Source of the DNA: JBJKSO01 sp046703825
GTDB lineage: Bacteria; Chloroflexota; Dormibacteria; Aeolococcales; Bog-877
Direction: 5' to 3'
Length of the DNA: 24,629 bases
Assembly: GCA_046703825.1 (NCBI GenBank)
Contig: JBJKSO010000070.1
Span: forward strand, 1-24,629
Shown here piece after piece: positions 16,932 through 24,628 of the stretch. The notes below the pieces were generated by a model. It saw only the letters and a list, made by a program, of their open reading frames with translations. It searched no databases and had not been told where the DNA came from. How positions within the stretch are numbered: position 1 is the first letter of the stretch; each line of letters starts with the position of its first letter. A program made the position numbers and the translations under genes.

Positions 16932-18038
16932 TCAGACGTTGAAGAGGAAGTGCATAACGTCCCCGTCTTTGACCGGGTAGTCGCGGCCCTCCAGTCGGCG
17001 CTGCCCGCGCTCGCGCACCCCGGCATACCCGCCAGCCGCCACCAACTCGTCCCAGGCGCAGACCTCGGCGCGGATGAAGCCGCGGGCGAAGTCGGTGTGG
17101 ATGGTGGCGGCCGCGTCAAGCGCGGTGGCCCCCTCCCGCACCGTCCACGCGCGCACCTCCTTCTCGCCGGCGGTGAAGAAGGTGAGCAGCCGCAAGGCGT
17201 GATAGGCGGCGCGGCCGAGGCGGCCCAGGCCGGACTCGGCCATCCCCAGCCCCGAGAGGAACTCCTCGGCCTCGGCTGGCTCCAGCTCCGCCAGCTCGGC
17301 CTCCAGTTTGGCCGACACCGGCACCAGATCGGCGCCGTCGGCGGCGGCGCGCTCCGCCAGCTGCCGGGCTGTCCCCGACCCAGGATCGGCGCCGATCTCG
17401 TCCTCGTCGACGTTGGCCACGTAGATGACGGGCTTCGCAGTGATCAGCTGCGCCTCGCGCACCGAGACCGCCTCCTGCTCGGAGAGCTCCACCTGCCGCG
17501 CCGGGATTCCTCGGTCCAGGGCCTGGCGCACCCGCTCCAGCGCCGCCACCTCGGACTTGGCTTCCCGGCCGCCCTGGCCGGCACGCGTGACCCGGCTGAC
17601 CCGGTCCAGGCGACGGTCCAGGACCGCGATGTCGGCGAGCGCCAGCTCCAGCTCCAGAATCTGCAGGTCTCCAAGCGGGTCGACCCTCCCCTCGACGTGG
17701 GCCACGTCCTGCGTACCGAAGGCCCTGAGCACAAACGCGATGGCGTCGGCGTTGCGCACGTGTCCAAGGAATTGGTTGCCCAGGCCCTCGCCCTGGCTGG
17801 CGCCGCGCACCAGGCCGGCGATGTCGGTGAAGGTGACCGTGGTGGGGATGACCTTGGGCGGCGAGAAAACCGCGGCCAGCTTGGCGAGGCGGTCGTCGGG
17901 CACCGGGACCACGCCGGTGTTGGGCTCGATGGTCGTGAACGGGAAGGCACCCACCGCCGCCCCAGCCTTGGTCAAGGCGTTGAATAGGGTGGACTTGCCG
18001 GCGTTGGGCAGCCCGACTATCCCTACGGAAAGGCTCAC
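16932..18038 (-). CDS. ychF: YchF/OLA1-type redox-regulated ATPase
   Basis: A 368-residue member of the universal Obg-related P-loop family that prefers ATP over GTP and associates with ribosomes. G1 is G-L-P-N-A-G-K-S-T (residues 9-17), G3 is D-I-A-G-L (72-76), followed by the V-R-G-A-S-Q-G-E-G-L-G-N-Q-F-L segment, and G4 is the deviant N-V-D-E (209-212), which explains loss of GTP specificity. A coiled-coil helical hairpin (about 125-200) precedes the C-terminal TGS-like domain (about 284-368, ending H-F-L-F-N-V). The start is GTG, 9 nt after the HAD stop. It is the third gene of the dehydrogenase-HAD-ychF operon. Confidence 0.97.
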   Translation of the reverse strand: MSLSVGIVGLPNAGKSTLFNALTKAGAAVGAFPFTTIEPNTGVVPVPDDRLAKLAAVFSPPKVIPTTVTFTDIAGLVRGASQGEGLGNQFLGHVRNADAIAFVLRAFGTQDVAHVEGRVDPLGDLQILELELALADIAVLDRRLDRVSRVTRAGQGGREAKSEVAALERVRQALDRGIPARQVELSEQEAVSVREAQLITAKPVIYVANVDEDEIGADPGSGTARQLAERAAADGADLVPVSAKLEAELAELEPAEAEEFLSGLGMAESGLGRLGRAAYHALRLLTFFTAGEKEVRAWTVREGATALDAAATIHTDFARGFIRAEVCAWDELVAAGGYAGVRERGQRRLEGRDYPVKDGDVMHFLFNV

Positions 18039-18047
18039 CAGCTGGGC

Positions 18048-18884
18048 TCAGCTGCGCTCCGGCCGGTCAAGCTCCAGCCGCTTCACCACCGAGGCCAGCC
18101 CGCCCTGACCCGGCGCGGGCACGAGCCAGTCGGCGACCGCCCTCACCTCGGGCGCCGCCGTCTCCACCGCCACCGCGATCCCGGCGATCTCCAGCATGGG
18201 CAGGTCGTTGGGGGCATCTCCGATCACGACCACGTCGGCCAGGTCCAGACCCGAGTGCTCGCAGAGGAAGCGCAGACCGTGCCCCTTGTCCACCCCGCGG
18301 GCGGTGATCTCGCAGAAGCCCACGATCGAGCGGGTCACCTCGGCCCGGTCGCCCACCAGCCGGCGCATCTCCTCCAGGGCGACGGCAAACCGGTCCAGGT
18401 CCTTGGCCACCACCGTGAGCTTGGTGCTGCCGGCGCGGACCAGCTGGTCCAGCGGAGGGTCGTGGGCCACCACCGCCTCCACCTGGGCTATTCCGGTGTA
18501 GAAGCGCACGTCGTCGTTGATCTCCTCCACGTAGAGCTGATCGTCGTGGTAGACGTTCAGGCTGAGCTGGCGGCGGCGGCAGGTGGCCAGCACCTCCTCG
18601 GCCACCTCCCGGGGTACCCCCTGCTCGAACAGCACCTTGGGCGCCAAGCCGTCGGCCGAGGGCAGCTCCTTGACCAAAGCCCCCTGGTAGCAGATGAGGG
18701 GGAGATCCGACCCCAGCCGCTTGGCGTGGGGCAACGCGGAGCGGTACATCCGCCCGGTGGCCACCCCGATGCGGGTCCCAGCTGCGCGAGCGCGCATAGC
18801 CGCCTGGACGTCCTGACGGGCGAACTCCAAAGTGGGGTCGAGCAGGGTTCCGTCCAGGTCGGAGATGACCGCCTTGGGCCTCAT
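18048..18884 (-). CDS. HAD-superfamily (Cof-type) hydrolase
   Basis: A 278-residue Cof/YbjI-like phosphatase. Motif I D-L-D-G-T has nucleophile D9 and acid/base D11; motif II lies in G-V-A-T-G-R (40-45, T43); motif III lysine is K200 in D-K-G-H-G-L; motif IV G-D-A-P-N-D has D223 and D227 for Mg2+. The large alpha/beta cap (about 85-190) is the C2B type that accepts sugar phosphates, flavin mononucleotide or similar. The ATG overlaps the stop of the upstream dehydrogenase by 4 nt (ATGA), so the two are coupled. Substrate unknown. Confidence 0.94.
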   Translation of the reverse strand: MRPKAVISDLDGTLLDPTLEFARQDVQAAMRARAAGTRIGVATGRMYRSALPHAKRLGSDLPLICYQGALVKELPSADGLAPKVLFEQGVPREVAEEVLATCRRRQLSLNVYHDDQLYVEEINDDVRFYTGIAQVEAVVAHDPPLDQLVRAGSTKLTVVAKDLDRFAVALEEMRRLVGDRAEVTRSIVGFCEITARGVDKGHGLRFLCEHSGLDLADVVVIGDAPNDLPMLEIAGIAVAVETAAPEVRAVADWLVPAPGQGGLASVVKRLELDRPERS

Positions 18885-19867
18885 CCGACCAACTCCGGAT
18901 TGGCCCAGTAGCGGGGTCTCCCGCCCTGGAGGACAGCGACGATGTTGGCGGCCGCGGCCTCCCCCATGGCGCTGCGGGTGTGCTCGGTGGCGCTGCCCAG
19001 GTGGGGCGCCAGCACCGCGTTGGAGCAGTCCGCCAGGCCGGCCGCCATCCGCGGCTCTTCTTCGTAGACATCGAGGCCGGCGCCGGCGATGGTCCTGTGC
19101 TGGAGGGCGCGCACCAGGGCTGGCTCGTCCACGACCGGCCCACGGGAGGTGTTCACCAGGACGGCGCCGGGGCGCATGCGGGCGAACTCCGCGTCGCTGA
19201 AGAGGTGGTGGGTTCCCGACGTAAGTGGGACGTGGCAGGAGACGAAGTCGGACGACTCGAGCAGCTCCGCAAAGCTCAGCTCCCGGCCAGGGACGTCCGG
19301 GTCGAAGGTGCAGCCCAGCGGGTCGTAGGCCACCAGCGGCATCCCGAAGCCGAGGTGGGCGCGGCGGGCGAAGGCGCGGCCGATGCGCCCGAAGCCGACC
19401 ACGCCGACCGTGGCTCCGGTCACCTGCTGTCCCAGCATGTAGTCCGGGCGCCAGCCCAAGTAGCGGCCGGAACGCATCTGGGTGTCACCCTCGACCACCC
19501 GGCGCGCCACTGCCAGCAGCAGCGCCATGGCCATATCGGCGGTGGCATCGGTCAGCACCTCCGGGGTGTGTCCCACCATCACCCCGCGCTCGGTGCAGGC
19601 TGGAATGTCGACGTTGTCCAGCCCGACCGCGTAGTTGGAGACCACTTGGAGCTGAGGGCCGGCGGCATCCAGAGTCTCGGCGTCGATGCGGTCGCGCAAT
19701 TGGGGCAGCAGCGCCACCGCCCCCCGGATACGCTCGCGGTAGGCGGCGGGGGCCAGGATCTGCCCCAAGACCTCCACCTCGGCGTGCTCTCTAAGGATGC
19801 TCAGCGCCGGGCCGGGAACATCCAGCGTCATCACGATTTTCGGCACCGCTCGGGCATTGTCTCCCAT
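18881..19867 (-). CDS. D-isomer-specific 2-hydroxyacid dehydrogenase (glyoxylate/hydroxypyruvate reductase-like)
   Basis: A 328-residue NAD(P)-dependent dehydrogenase. The nucleotide-binding loop is G-F-G-R-I-G (158-163). The catalytic triad is R242 (N-T-S-R-G-P), E271 (D-V-Y-E-E-E-P) and H289 (A-P-H-L-G-S-A-T). The N-terminal catalytic half includes S-N-Y-A-V-G-L-D-N-V-D. It lacks an ACT domain, so it is not the long SerA type; the pattern is closest to glyoxylate/hydroxypyruvate or gluconate 2-reductases. It is the first gene of the operon with HAD and ychF. A GAGGTGAGCG stretch (minus strand) just before the ATG gives a reasonable Shine-Dalgarno. The physiological substrate is not certain. 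Confidence 0.94.
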   Translation of the reverse strand: MGDNARAVPKIVMTLDVPGPALSILREHAEVEVLGQILAPAAYRERIRGAVALLPQLRDRIDAETLDAAGPQLQVVSNYAVGLDNVDIPACTERGVMVGHTPEVLTDATADMAMALLLAVARRVVEGDTQMRSGRYLGWRPDYMLGQQVTGATVGVVGFGRIGRAFARRAHLGFGMPLVAYDPLGCTFDPDVPGRELSFAELLESSDFVSCHVPLTSGTHHLFSDAEFARMRPGAVLVNTSRGPVVDEPALVRALQHRTIAGAGLDVYEEEPRMAAGLADCSNAVLAPHLGSATEHTRSAMGEAAAANIVAVLQGGRPRYWANPELVG

Positions 19868-19908
19868 GGGCGCTCACCTCGGGACGGGTGACGTAGCGGC
19901 GGGTCGGG

Positions 19909-19914
19909 TATAGT
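19909..19914 (+). promoter_or_regulatory. -10 box of the DEAD-box helicase gene
   Basis: TATAGT matches the -10 consensus at 5 of 6 positions, with GGTGAC 16 bp upstream as a possible -35. Transcription would start near 19921. This rules out the GTG at 19913, inside the box, as a translation start and leaves a ~75-nt leader before the ATG at 19997. Confidence 0.5.
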
Positions 19915-19996
19915 GAAGGCGTTGCCGATTCGCAGTAGACGTCCTTTCCGGCCCAATCCTCGCCCGGTTGCTCCCCTCTCGGTGGCGGCGACGGCG

Positions 19997-21169
19997 ATGC
20001 CGGAACCGACCCAGATCACCCCCTTCCGTGAGCTCGGGCTCTCAGCCACGATGCTGAGCACCCTCGAGGAAGTCGGCTATTCCACTCCGACCCCGGTGCA
20101 GTCCCTGACCCTCCCGGTCTCGCTCTCCGGACGCGACCTGATCGGGCAGGCGCAGACGGGATCGGGCAAAACGGCAGCCTTCGGAATTCCGATTCTGGAG
20201 CGCCTCGACCCCCAAGCCCAGGAGGTCCAGGCGTTGGTCCTGTGCCCCACGCGGGAGCTGGCCGCCCAGGTAACCCTGGAGTTCCAGAAGCTGGCCCGTC
20301 ACCACCGCACCGCGATTCTCACCGTGACCGGCGGGGACTCCATGCAGCGGCAGCTGACCGGGCTCAGGGATCACGCCGCGGTCGTGGTGGGCACACCCGG
20401 ACGGGTTCTAGACCACATGCAGCGGCGGACGCTGCGGCTGCAGTCGCTGCGCTTCGTGGTGCTGGACGAGGCCGACCGGATGCTGGACATGGGCTTCGCC
20501 CCCGATGTGGAGCGGATCCTGAGCCAGACGCCCAAGAACCGCCAGACCATGCTCTTCTCGGCCACGGTCCCGGAGTGGGTGCGCCGGCTGGCCGCGCGCC
20601 ACATGCACGAGCCGGAGATGCTTTCCGTCAGTGGCGGGCGCAGCGAGCTGGTGGCGACCGTACGCCAGTGGTGCGTCGAGTGCTCCTGGGCAGACAAGGA
20701 CGAAGCTTTGTCGATCCTGCTGGACAGCCCGCGGGTGACCTCGGGGCTGATCTTCACCGCCACCAAGCGCAACGCGGATCTGCTGCACACGGCCCTGCTG
20801 GCGCGGGGTTATGACGTGACCGTGCTGCACGGGGACTTGTCACAGCGCGAGCGCGATCAGGCAATGAAGCGTTTTCGGGAATCCAAGGTGCGCTTTTTGA
20901 TCGCAACCGACGTCGCCGCGCGCGGCATCGACATCGAAGACATCAGCCACGTCATCAACTACGACGTCCCCTCCACCCCGGAGGACTACGTGCACCGAGT
21001 GGGCCGCACTGCGCGCGCCGGCCGCGAGGGGGTGGCGCTGACCCTGATCACCCCCATCGAGATCCTCAAGATCCGGGACATCGAGCGGCACACCCACCGG
21101 CAGATCGAGCACCACACCCTGGACGACCTGCGCCTGCTGGCTGGCTCCCAGCCCGCCCTGGTCGGCTGA
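19997..21169 (+). CDS. DEAD-box ATP-dependent RNA helicase
   Basis: A 390-residue helicase core with every DEAD-box motif: Q motif F10 to Q35, motif I A-Q-T-G-S-G-K-T (52-59), Ia P-T-R-E-L (84-88), Ib T-P-G-R (133-136), II D-E-A-D (157-160), III S-A-T (188-190), V A-T-D-V-A-A-R-G-I-D (303-312) and VI H-R-V-G-R-T-A-R (333-340). It unwinds structured RNA in ribosome assembly, decay or cold adaptation. It lacks the long basic RGG-type tail of many RhlE/CsdA proteins and ends soon after the core. ATG 19997 is chosen over upstream in-frame starts (GTG 19913, TTG 19922) because codons before it are low in third-position GC and Arg/Pro-rich, and a promoter box overlaps them. Confidence 0.95.
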   Translation: MPEPTQITPFRELGLSATMLSTLEEVGYSTPTPVQSLTLPVSLSGRDLIGQAQTGSGKTAAFGIPILERLDPQAQEVQALVLCPTRELAAQVTLEFQKLARHHRTAILTVTGGDSMQRQLTGLRDHAAVVVGTPGRVLDHMQRRTLRLQSLRFVVLDEADRMLDMGFAPDVERILSQTPKNRQTMLFSATVPEWVRRLAARHMHEPEMLSVSGGRSELVATVRQWCVECSWADKDEALSILLDSPRVTSGLIFTATKRNADLLHTALLARGYDVTVLHGDLSQRERDQAMKRFRESKVRFLIATDVAARGIDIEDISHVINYDVPSTPEDYVHRVGRTARAGREGVALTLITPIEILKIRDIERHTHRQIEHHTLDDLRLLAGSQPALVG

Positions 21170-21445
21170 ACCCGCCCCCTAGCTCCGGGTACCTCTCTGG
21201 CCTTCCTCGGCGTGCTCTCCTGCGATCGTGCGTTCTGCATACGGGGCCGACGGGTGAGGCACTCACCGGGGCTCCTCGGTCGGGCGAGCGGGCTGCCTGG
21301 TCCCACTGGTCGCTGGATCTGGCCGGTACGGGACCTGCTCTGCGAGCGCCGGCGCCACCCGTATGAGGCGCGGCGGCGCAGCTGGCCATCGGACCGGATC
21401 GGCTACCTGGAGCAGCCGGGCTGGGGATCGATCCCACCCTCGCTC

Positions 21446-21466
21446 GGCGCGCGCCTCCGGCGCGCC
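21446..21466. terminator. GC-rich hairpin between convergent helicase and BtuF-like genes
   Basis: GGCGCGC (21446-21452) pairs with GCGCGCC (21460-21466); an alternative register with a 3-nt loop is also possible. It lies in the 316-bp gap 21170-21485 between convergent genes. The rest of the gap shows no convincing gene: its open frames are Arg-rich and lack domains. Confidence 0.45.
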
Positions 21467-21485
21467 CCGGCTCCCCGATCAGCGC

Positions 21486-22391
21486 CTAGAGCTTCTGCGC
21501 CCCTAGCGGCACCGGTCCACGCCATGCCTCGGGGTGCAGGATCTTGGCCAGGATTTCGATCCCGTCCACCACCCGCGGCCCCGGACGGTTGAAGTACCAG
21601 GAACCGTCAGCGGCGTAGGCGTCGCCCTGCTTCACCGCCGCCAGTTTGCGAAGTTCCGCTTTCTGAACCAGGCCACGGGCTTGCTGCAGCGAGTCCGCCA
21701 GCCGGTAGCCGCAGGGCATGCAGACGATCACCTCTGGTCGCGCTTCCACGAGTTCCTTAGCCGTGACCTTGCGCGAGGGCTCGCCGGCCGCGCTCAGCAG
21801 CGGCTCCCCGCCGGCGATCTCTACCTGATCCGGTACCCAGTGGCCCGCGACCATCAAGGGGTCGAGCCACTCCAAGCAGACCACCCGAGGGCGGGGACGC
21901 TGAGCCACCGCGCCCCGGACCGCGTCCACCCGGGCCCAGAGCCCTCGCACCAGCTCCGCAGCGCGGTCCTGGGTCCCGGTCACCTGGCCGATGTCGGCGA
22001 TCGAGCGCAGCACCTGCGCCACCGACGCCGGCTCTAAAGACACCACTGCGGGGCGCCCGGGGAGCACCTTGGCGGCATCCAACACCTGCGAGTACGAGAC
22101 CGCGCAGACCGCACAGAGCTCCTGGGTGAGGATGAGGTCTGGCCTCGCCCGCTTCAAACCCTCCTGGTCCAAGCGGTAGAGGCTGCTGCCCTCGTGCAGC
22201 GCAGCCTGGATGTGGCGGTCGATGTCCGCAGGGCCGGCTCCCTCGTGGTTGAGAACGCTCTCGGTCAGGCGCGGCTTGAACTCGGCCTGGGGAGGGAAGT
22301 CGCACTCGTGAGTCACCCCCACGAGACTCGGCCCGAGTCCTAGGGCAAAGCAGATCTCAGTCGCGCTGGGGAGCAGGGAGACGATCCGCAC
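21486..22391 (-). CDS. Cobalamin-binding (BtuF-like) periplasmic-binding-fold protein without signal peptide
   Basis: A ~301-residue protein starting R-I-V-S-L-L-P-S-A-T-E-I, the hallmark of the BtuF/FhuD-type binding-protein group. It also carries T-H-E-C-D-F-P-P and T-Q-E-L-C-A-V-C-A-V-S (a C-x-x-C pair), both typical of the widespread stand-alone cobalamin-binding subfamily. No signal peptide or lipobox is present, so it is probably cytosolic, and no ABC permease or ATPase gene is adjacent. The GTG at 22391 gives the standard N-terminus; a TTG at 22406 would add five residues. Neither has a clear Shine-Dalgarno. No cobalamin riboswitch is evident upstream. The ligand is inferred from family only. 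Confidence 0.87.
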   Translation of the reverse strand: MRIVSLLPSATEICFALGLGPSLVGVTHECDFPPQAEFKPRLTESVLNHEGAGPADIDRHIQAALHEGSSLYRLDQEGLKRARPDLILTQELCAVCAVSYSQVLDAAKVLPGRPAVVSLEPASVAQVLRSIADIGQVTGTQDRAAELVRGLWARVDAVRGAVAQRPRPRVVCLEWLDPLMVAGHWVPDQVEIAGGEPLLSAAGEPSRKVTAKELVEARPEVIVCMPCGYRLADSLQQARGLVQKAELRKLAAVKQGDAYAADGSWYFNRPGPRVVDGIEILAKILHPEAWRGPVPLGAQKL

Positions 22392-23182
22392 TAGGCGTAC
22401 ACCCAATTGCCCGCCAACCCTGGGGCCGGACTACCCCCGACCCTCTCTGATCGTTGCGTCACCACCTCAGAGTTTGGTGGGACGGAGCGCCCGTGTCCAC
22501 CTCACACCGGGGGGGTGCGCCAGGGCTTAGGGCCAAGCCGTCGCGCGCAGGGCACAGGACCCGAGGGCCAGCTACTTTGAATCAGGGTAGAAGAGCCGGT
22601 CGCGCTCGGTCCCGGCAGACCTAGTACGCGATGGACTCGGCGCGGACGGTGGCCGGCTGTTCAGGGGCATCCCGCGTCTCCTTGCCAGATCCAGGCCTGA
22701 CGAAAGGGGCCGTGCCGCATCTGGTTAAGAAGGGGCGAACACCTCGGCCAGCGGCGACGCCAGCCCGAGCCCGTGGAGCATTCCTGGCGCCCCCGGCTGC
22801 TCGCCAGCGCCCGAAGCGATGGCTTGCAGGAATCGAAGCGAGCCACCTAGCCCGGGGGGCGCGGGACTGGAGAGTCCCTTCTGGGTGGGCGGGACTTCAG
22901 CGGCTAAGGCAAACACGCGGTCCGAAAAGAGTCGGTCCGTCCGGGGCAGGCGCTGGCGTGCTGTGCAGAAAGGAGCTACGGGTAGCTCGCGGCCGAAGCG
23001 GATCAGCTTCCGCCCAACAGCACTAACGTTCCCGCAACGACCAGCGTATCCGAGCTAGCATGAACCGATTCTCCGAGGTGCGGACAAAACACATGTCTCC
23101 ACCGCCGGCGAAGTCATTCTTATCTGTAACTCTCACCAGCGTTTCTACCCTTGAGCCGCCCGTCCGCCCAGACCGTAGTGAC

Positions 23183-23264
23183 CAGCGGCCCCGAAGACAC
23201 CTTGGGGCAGCGCTGAGCTAGAATCCGCGCACGAGGCACCGGTTGTCAGAACCGGGAACAACCG
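23183..23264 (+). other. Structured leader candidate upstream of the GH26-like gene
   Basis: Stem-loop 1 (23183-23215): CAGCG/CGCTG, GCCCC/GGGGC and AAG/CTT stack to 13 bp around loop ACAC with small bulges. Just downstream two mutually exclusive hairpins overlap: CCGGTT (23239-23244) with AACCGG (23250-23255), or CGGTTGT (23240-23246) with ACAACCG (23258-23264). Alternative pairing of this kind is typical of regulated RNA leaders, but no known riboswitch class was recognised. Confidence 0.4.
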
Positions 23265-23282
23265 AGCGAAGGAAGAGAGCTT

Positions 23283-23303
23283 ATGTTTGCACCCTTCCAG
23301 TGA
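23283..23303 (+). other. Possible 6-codon leader ORF
   Basis: ATG at 23283 begins M-F-A-P-F-Q followed by TGA. AAGGAAG at 23269-23275 forms a good Shine-Dalgarno 7 nt upstream, better than that of the downstream gene. It lies right after the alternative hairpins. It may be a translated leader peptide or chance. Confidence 0.25.
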
Positions 23304-23441
23304 CTGATTAGGAACTGCTTGCGATGGCACTGCCCGGGCGCTAGCCTCGCCCGAGCACTCGATCCGATCTCGTCACCGAAGTTGCTTACCGCGATCACCT
23401 AGGGGGGCTCGATTACGAACAGGGCGCTAAGACTATTTCTA

Positions 23442-24485
23442 GTGTGCATTGCCGGGTTTGGAGCACTGGGAGGAGTGCTCGCCAGCGGCATCGATCTGGC
23501 GCAAGAGGGATCGATCGGCACGAGAGACGCAGCCACCACAGCCGGCCACCAGGAAGTGGCCGATAGCTACCACAGACACGGCTCCTGGCGGCTCAGACAA
23601 GAGCCACGCCATACCGGAGACGGGCGCATCGGATGGCGCTGGCCGCTCCCCTGGCATCCGGCCTATGTACCACCAGCGATCGCTAGCCCTTCGTCTTCGA
23701 GCGCGTCGCCTCCATCTGCCGCCGGTGCCGGCAGCCCCTCGGCGCCAACTCCGACCGCTACCCCGCTCCCACGTCCATCCGCAGGTACTCTGCTCGGGCT
23801 GTTTCAGCCTGGAGAGCACTACAGCCAAGAATCGACCACAGCTTCGTCGCTAGGAACTTCACTTCAAGCGACCGACATTTATGTAAACGGTCCGAGCTAC
23901 ACATCCGTACCCAGCATCCCCCAGGTTCCCGCCGGTGTGGCTCTAACGGTAGGCGTCGGTGCCGTCACTCCCGCACAGGCCACGCAAATCGGAGAGCAAC
24001 TGGTCGCCGCCGGGCACCCTAGTGCCTACATCAGGATCATGTGGGAATTCAACACCTCAGGCTGGCCTTGGTCGAGTTTCTCTGCGAGCCAGTTCGTGAC
24101 GACCTTCCAGCGGGCGGCAAGCGCCTTCTACGCCGTACCGGGAGCCGATTTCAGGATAGTGTGGAACGAGAATGGGGCGCCGTCGGTCCCTGCCGCCTAC
24201 TTTCCCGGCGCGGCTTACGTCAATGCCATTGGCATCGACCAATACGACTTTATCGGCTACGCCGCCAATATGCAGGCGGCCATTTCGTTTGCACAACAGA
24301 AGGGATTGCCGTTGCAAGTGGACGAATGGGGGGTCAATGGACAGGATGATCCCACCTACGTAACCACGATGGCGTCAGATATCCTAAACGACCATATTTC
24401 CCTCGAAGTGTACTTCGACAATGCCAACTCCGTGATCCAGGACTATCCTTCTGCACTAACGGCCTACCGCGCAGCGTTCGGTTGA
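23442..24485 (+). CDS. Secreted GH26-like glycoside hydrolase
   Basis: A 347-residue protein from the GTG at 23442. A hydrophobic stretch (C-I-A-G-F-G-A-L-G-G-V-L-A) looks like a signal peptide whose basic start lies upstream in the same frame (from 23412). Residues 80-114 are a Pro/Ser/Ala/Thr linker. The catalytic part (about 115-347) shows R-I-M-W-E-F-N-T-S-G-W-P-W (E202, likely acid/base), F-R-I-V-W-N-E-N-G, Y-V-N-A-I-G-I-D-Q-Y-D and L-Q-V-D-E-W-G (E295, likely nucleophile). This spacing and motif set match GH26 beta-mannanase/beta-glucanase barrels, but the domain is short and the usual His before the acid/base is Trp. Codon third positions are less GC-rich than in neighbours, suggesting transfer or recent acquisition. 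The polysaccharide target is unknown. Confidence 0.72.
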   Translation: MCIAGFGALGGVLASGIDLAQEGSIGTRDAATTAGHQEVADSYHRHGSWRLRQEPRHTGDGRIGWRWPLPWHPAYVPPAIASPSSSSASPPSAAGAGSPSAPTPTATPLPRPSAGTLLGLFQPGEHYSQESTTASSLGTSLQATDIYVNGPSYTSVPSIPQVPAGVALTVGVGAVTPAQATQIGEQLVAAGHPSAYIRIMWEFNTSGWPWSSFSASQFVTTFQRAASAFYAVPGADFRIVWNENGAPSVPAAYFPGAAYVNAIGIDQYDFIGYAANMQAAISFAQQKGLPLQVDEWGVNGQDDPTYVTTMASDILNDHISLEVYFDNANSVIQDYPSALTAYRAAFG

Positions 24486-24549
24486 CGCAGGCGGCGGTCG
24501 CGATCCGACAGGGAGCCGGCAGCCGTACAAACTGCCCCAAGAAGCTGCT

Positions 24550-24583
24550 GGCCCGGCCCCCCGCACCCGCCCGGGGCCGGGCC
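24550..24583 (+). terminator. Perfect 11-bp stem-loop downstream of the GH26-like gene
   Basis: GGCCCGGCCCC (24550-24560) pairs perfectly with GGGGCCGGGCC (24573-24583) around a 12-nt loop, 64 nt after the stop codon. No U-tract follows, as with other hairpins in this genome. Confidence 0.6.
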
Positions 24584-24602
24584 CGGCCAACCCCCCAACA
24601 TA

Positions 24603-24628
24603 CCCCGGCACCCCCCGGCACCCCCCGA
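24603..24628. repeat. C-rich short tandem repeat at the window edge
   Basis: About 2.6 copies of a 10-bp unit CCCCCCGGCA run into the end of the window. Such tracts often break assemblies, so this may be a contig end. Confidence 0.5.

Larger units (their letters stand above)
22407..23411. other. ~1-kb gap with stem-loops and no convincing gene
   Basis: Open frames here (for example 22631-23026 plus) are compositionally unlike the neighbours and show no domains. Several small hairpins are visible: GGGACT/AGTCCC at 22863-22878, GAGCTA/TAGCTC at 22973-22988, and GAAGC/GCTTC flanked by GCG/CGC at 22989-23013. The region becomes less GC-rich from about 23040. It must hold the promoters of the divergent BtuF-like and GH26-like genes. 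No tRNA, tmRNA, RNase P or SRP RNA signature was recognised. Confidence 0.5.

Noticed and set aside
22407..22620. Cobalamin riboswitch upstream of the BtuF-like gene
   Set aside because: I looked for the B12 box and the conserved core on the minus strand and did not find them.
22631..23026. 131-codon plus-strand frame in the 1-kb gap
   Set aside because: Composition is unlike neighbouring genes, there is no Shine-Dalgarno or domain, and it spans several hairpins.
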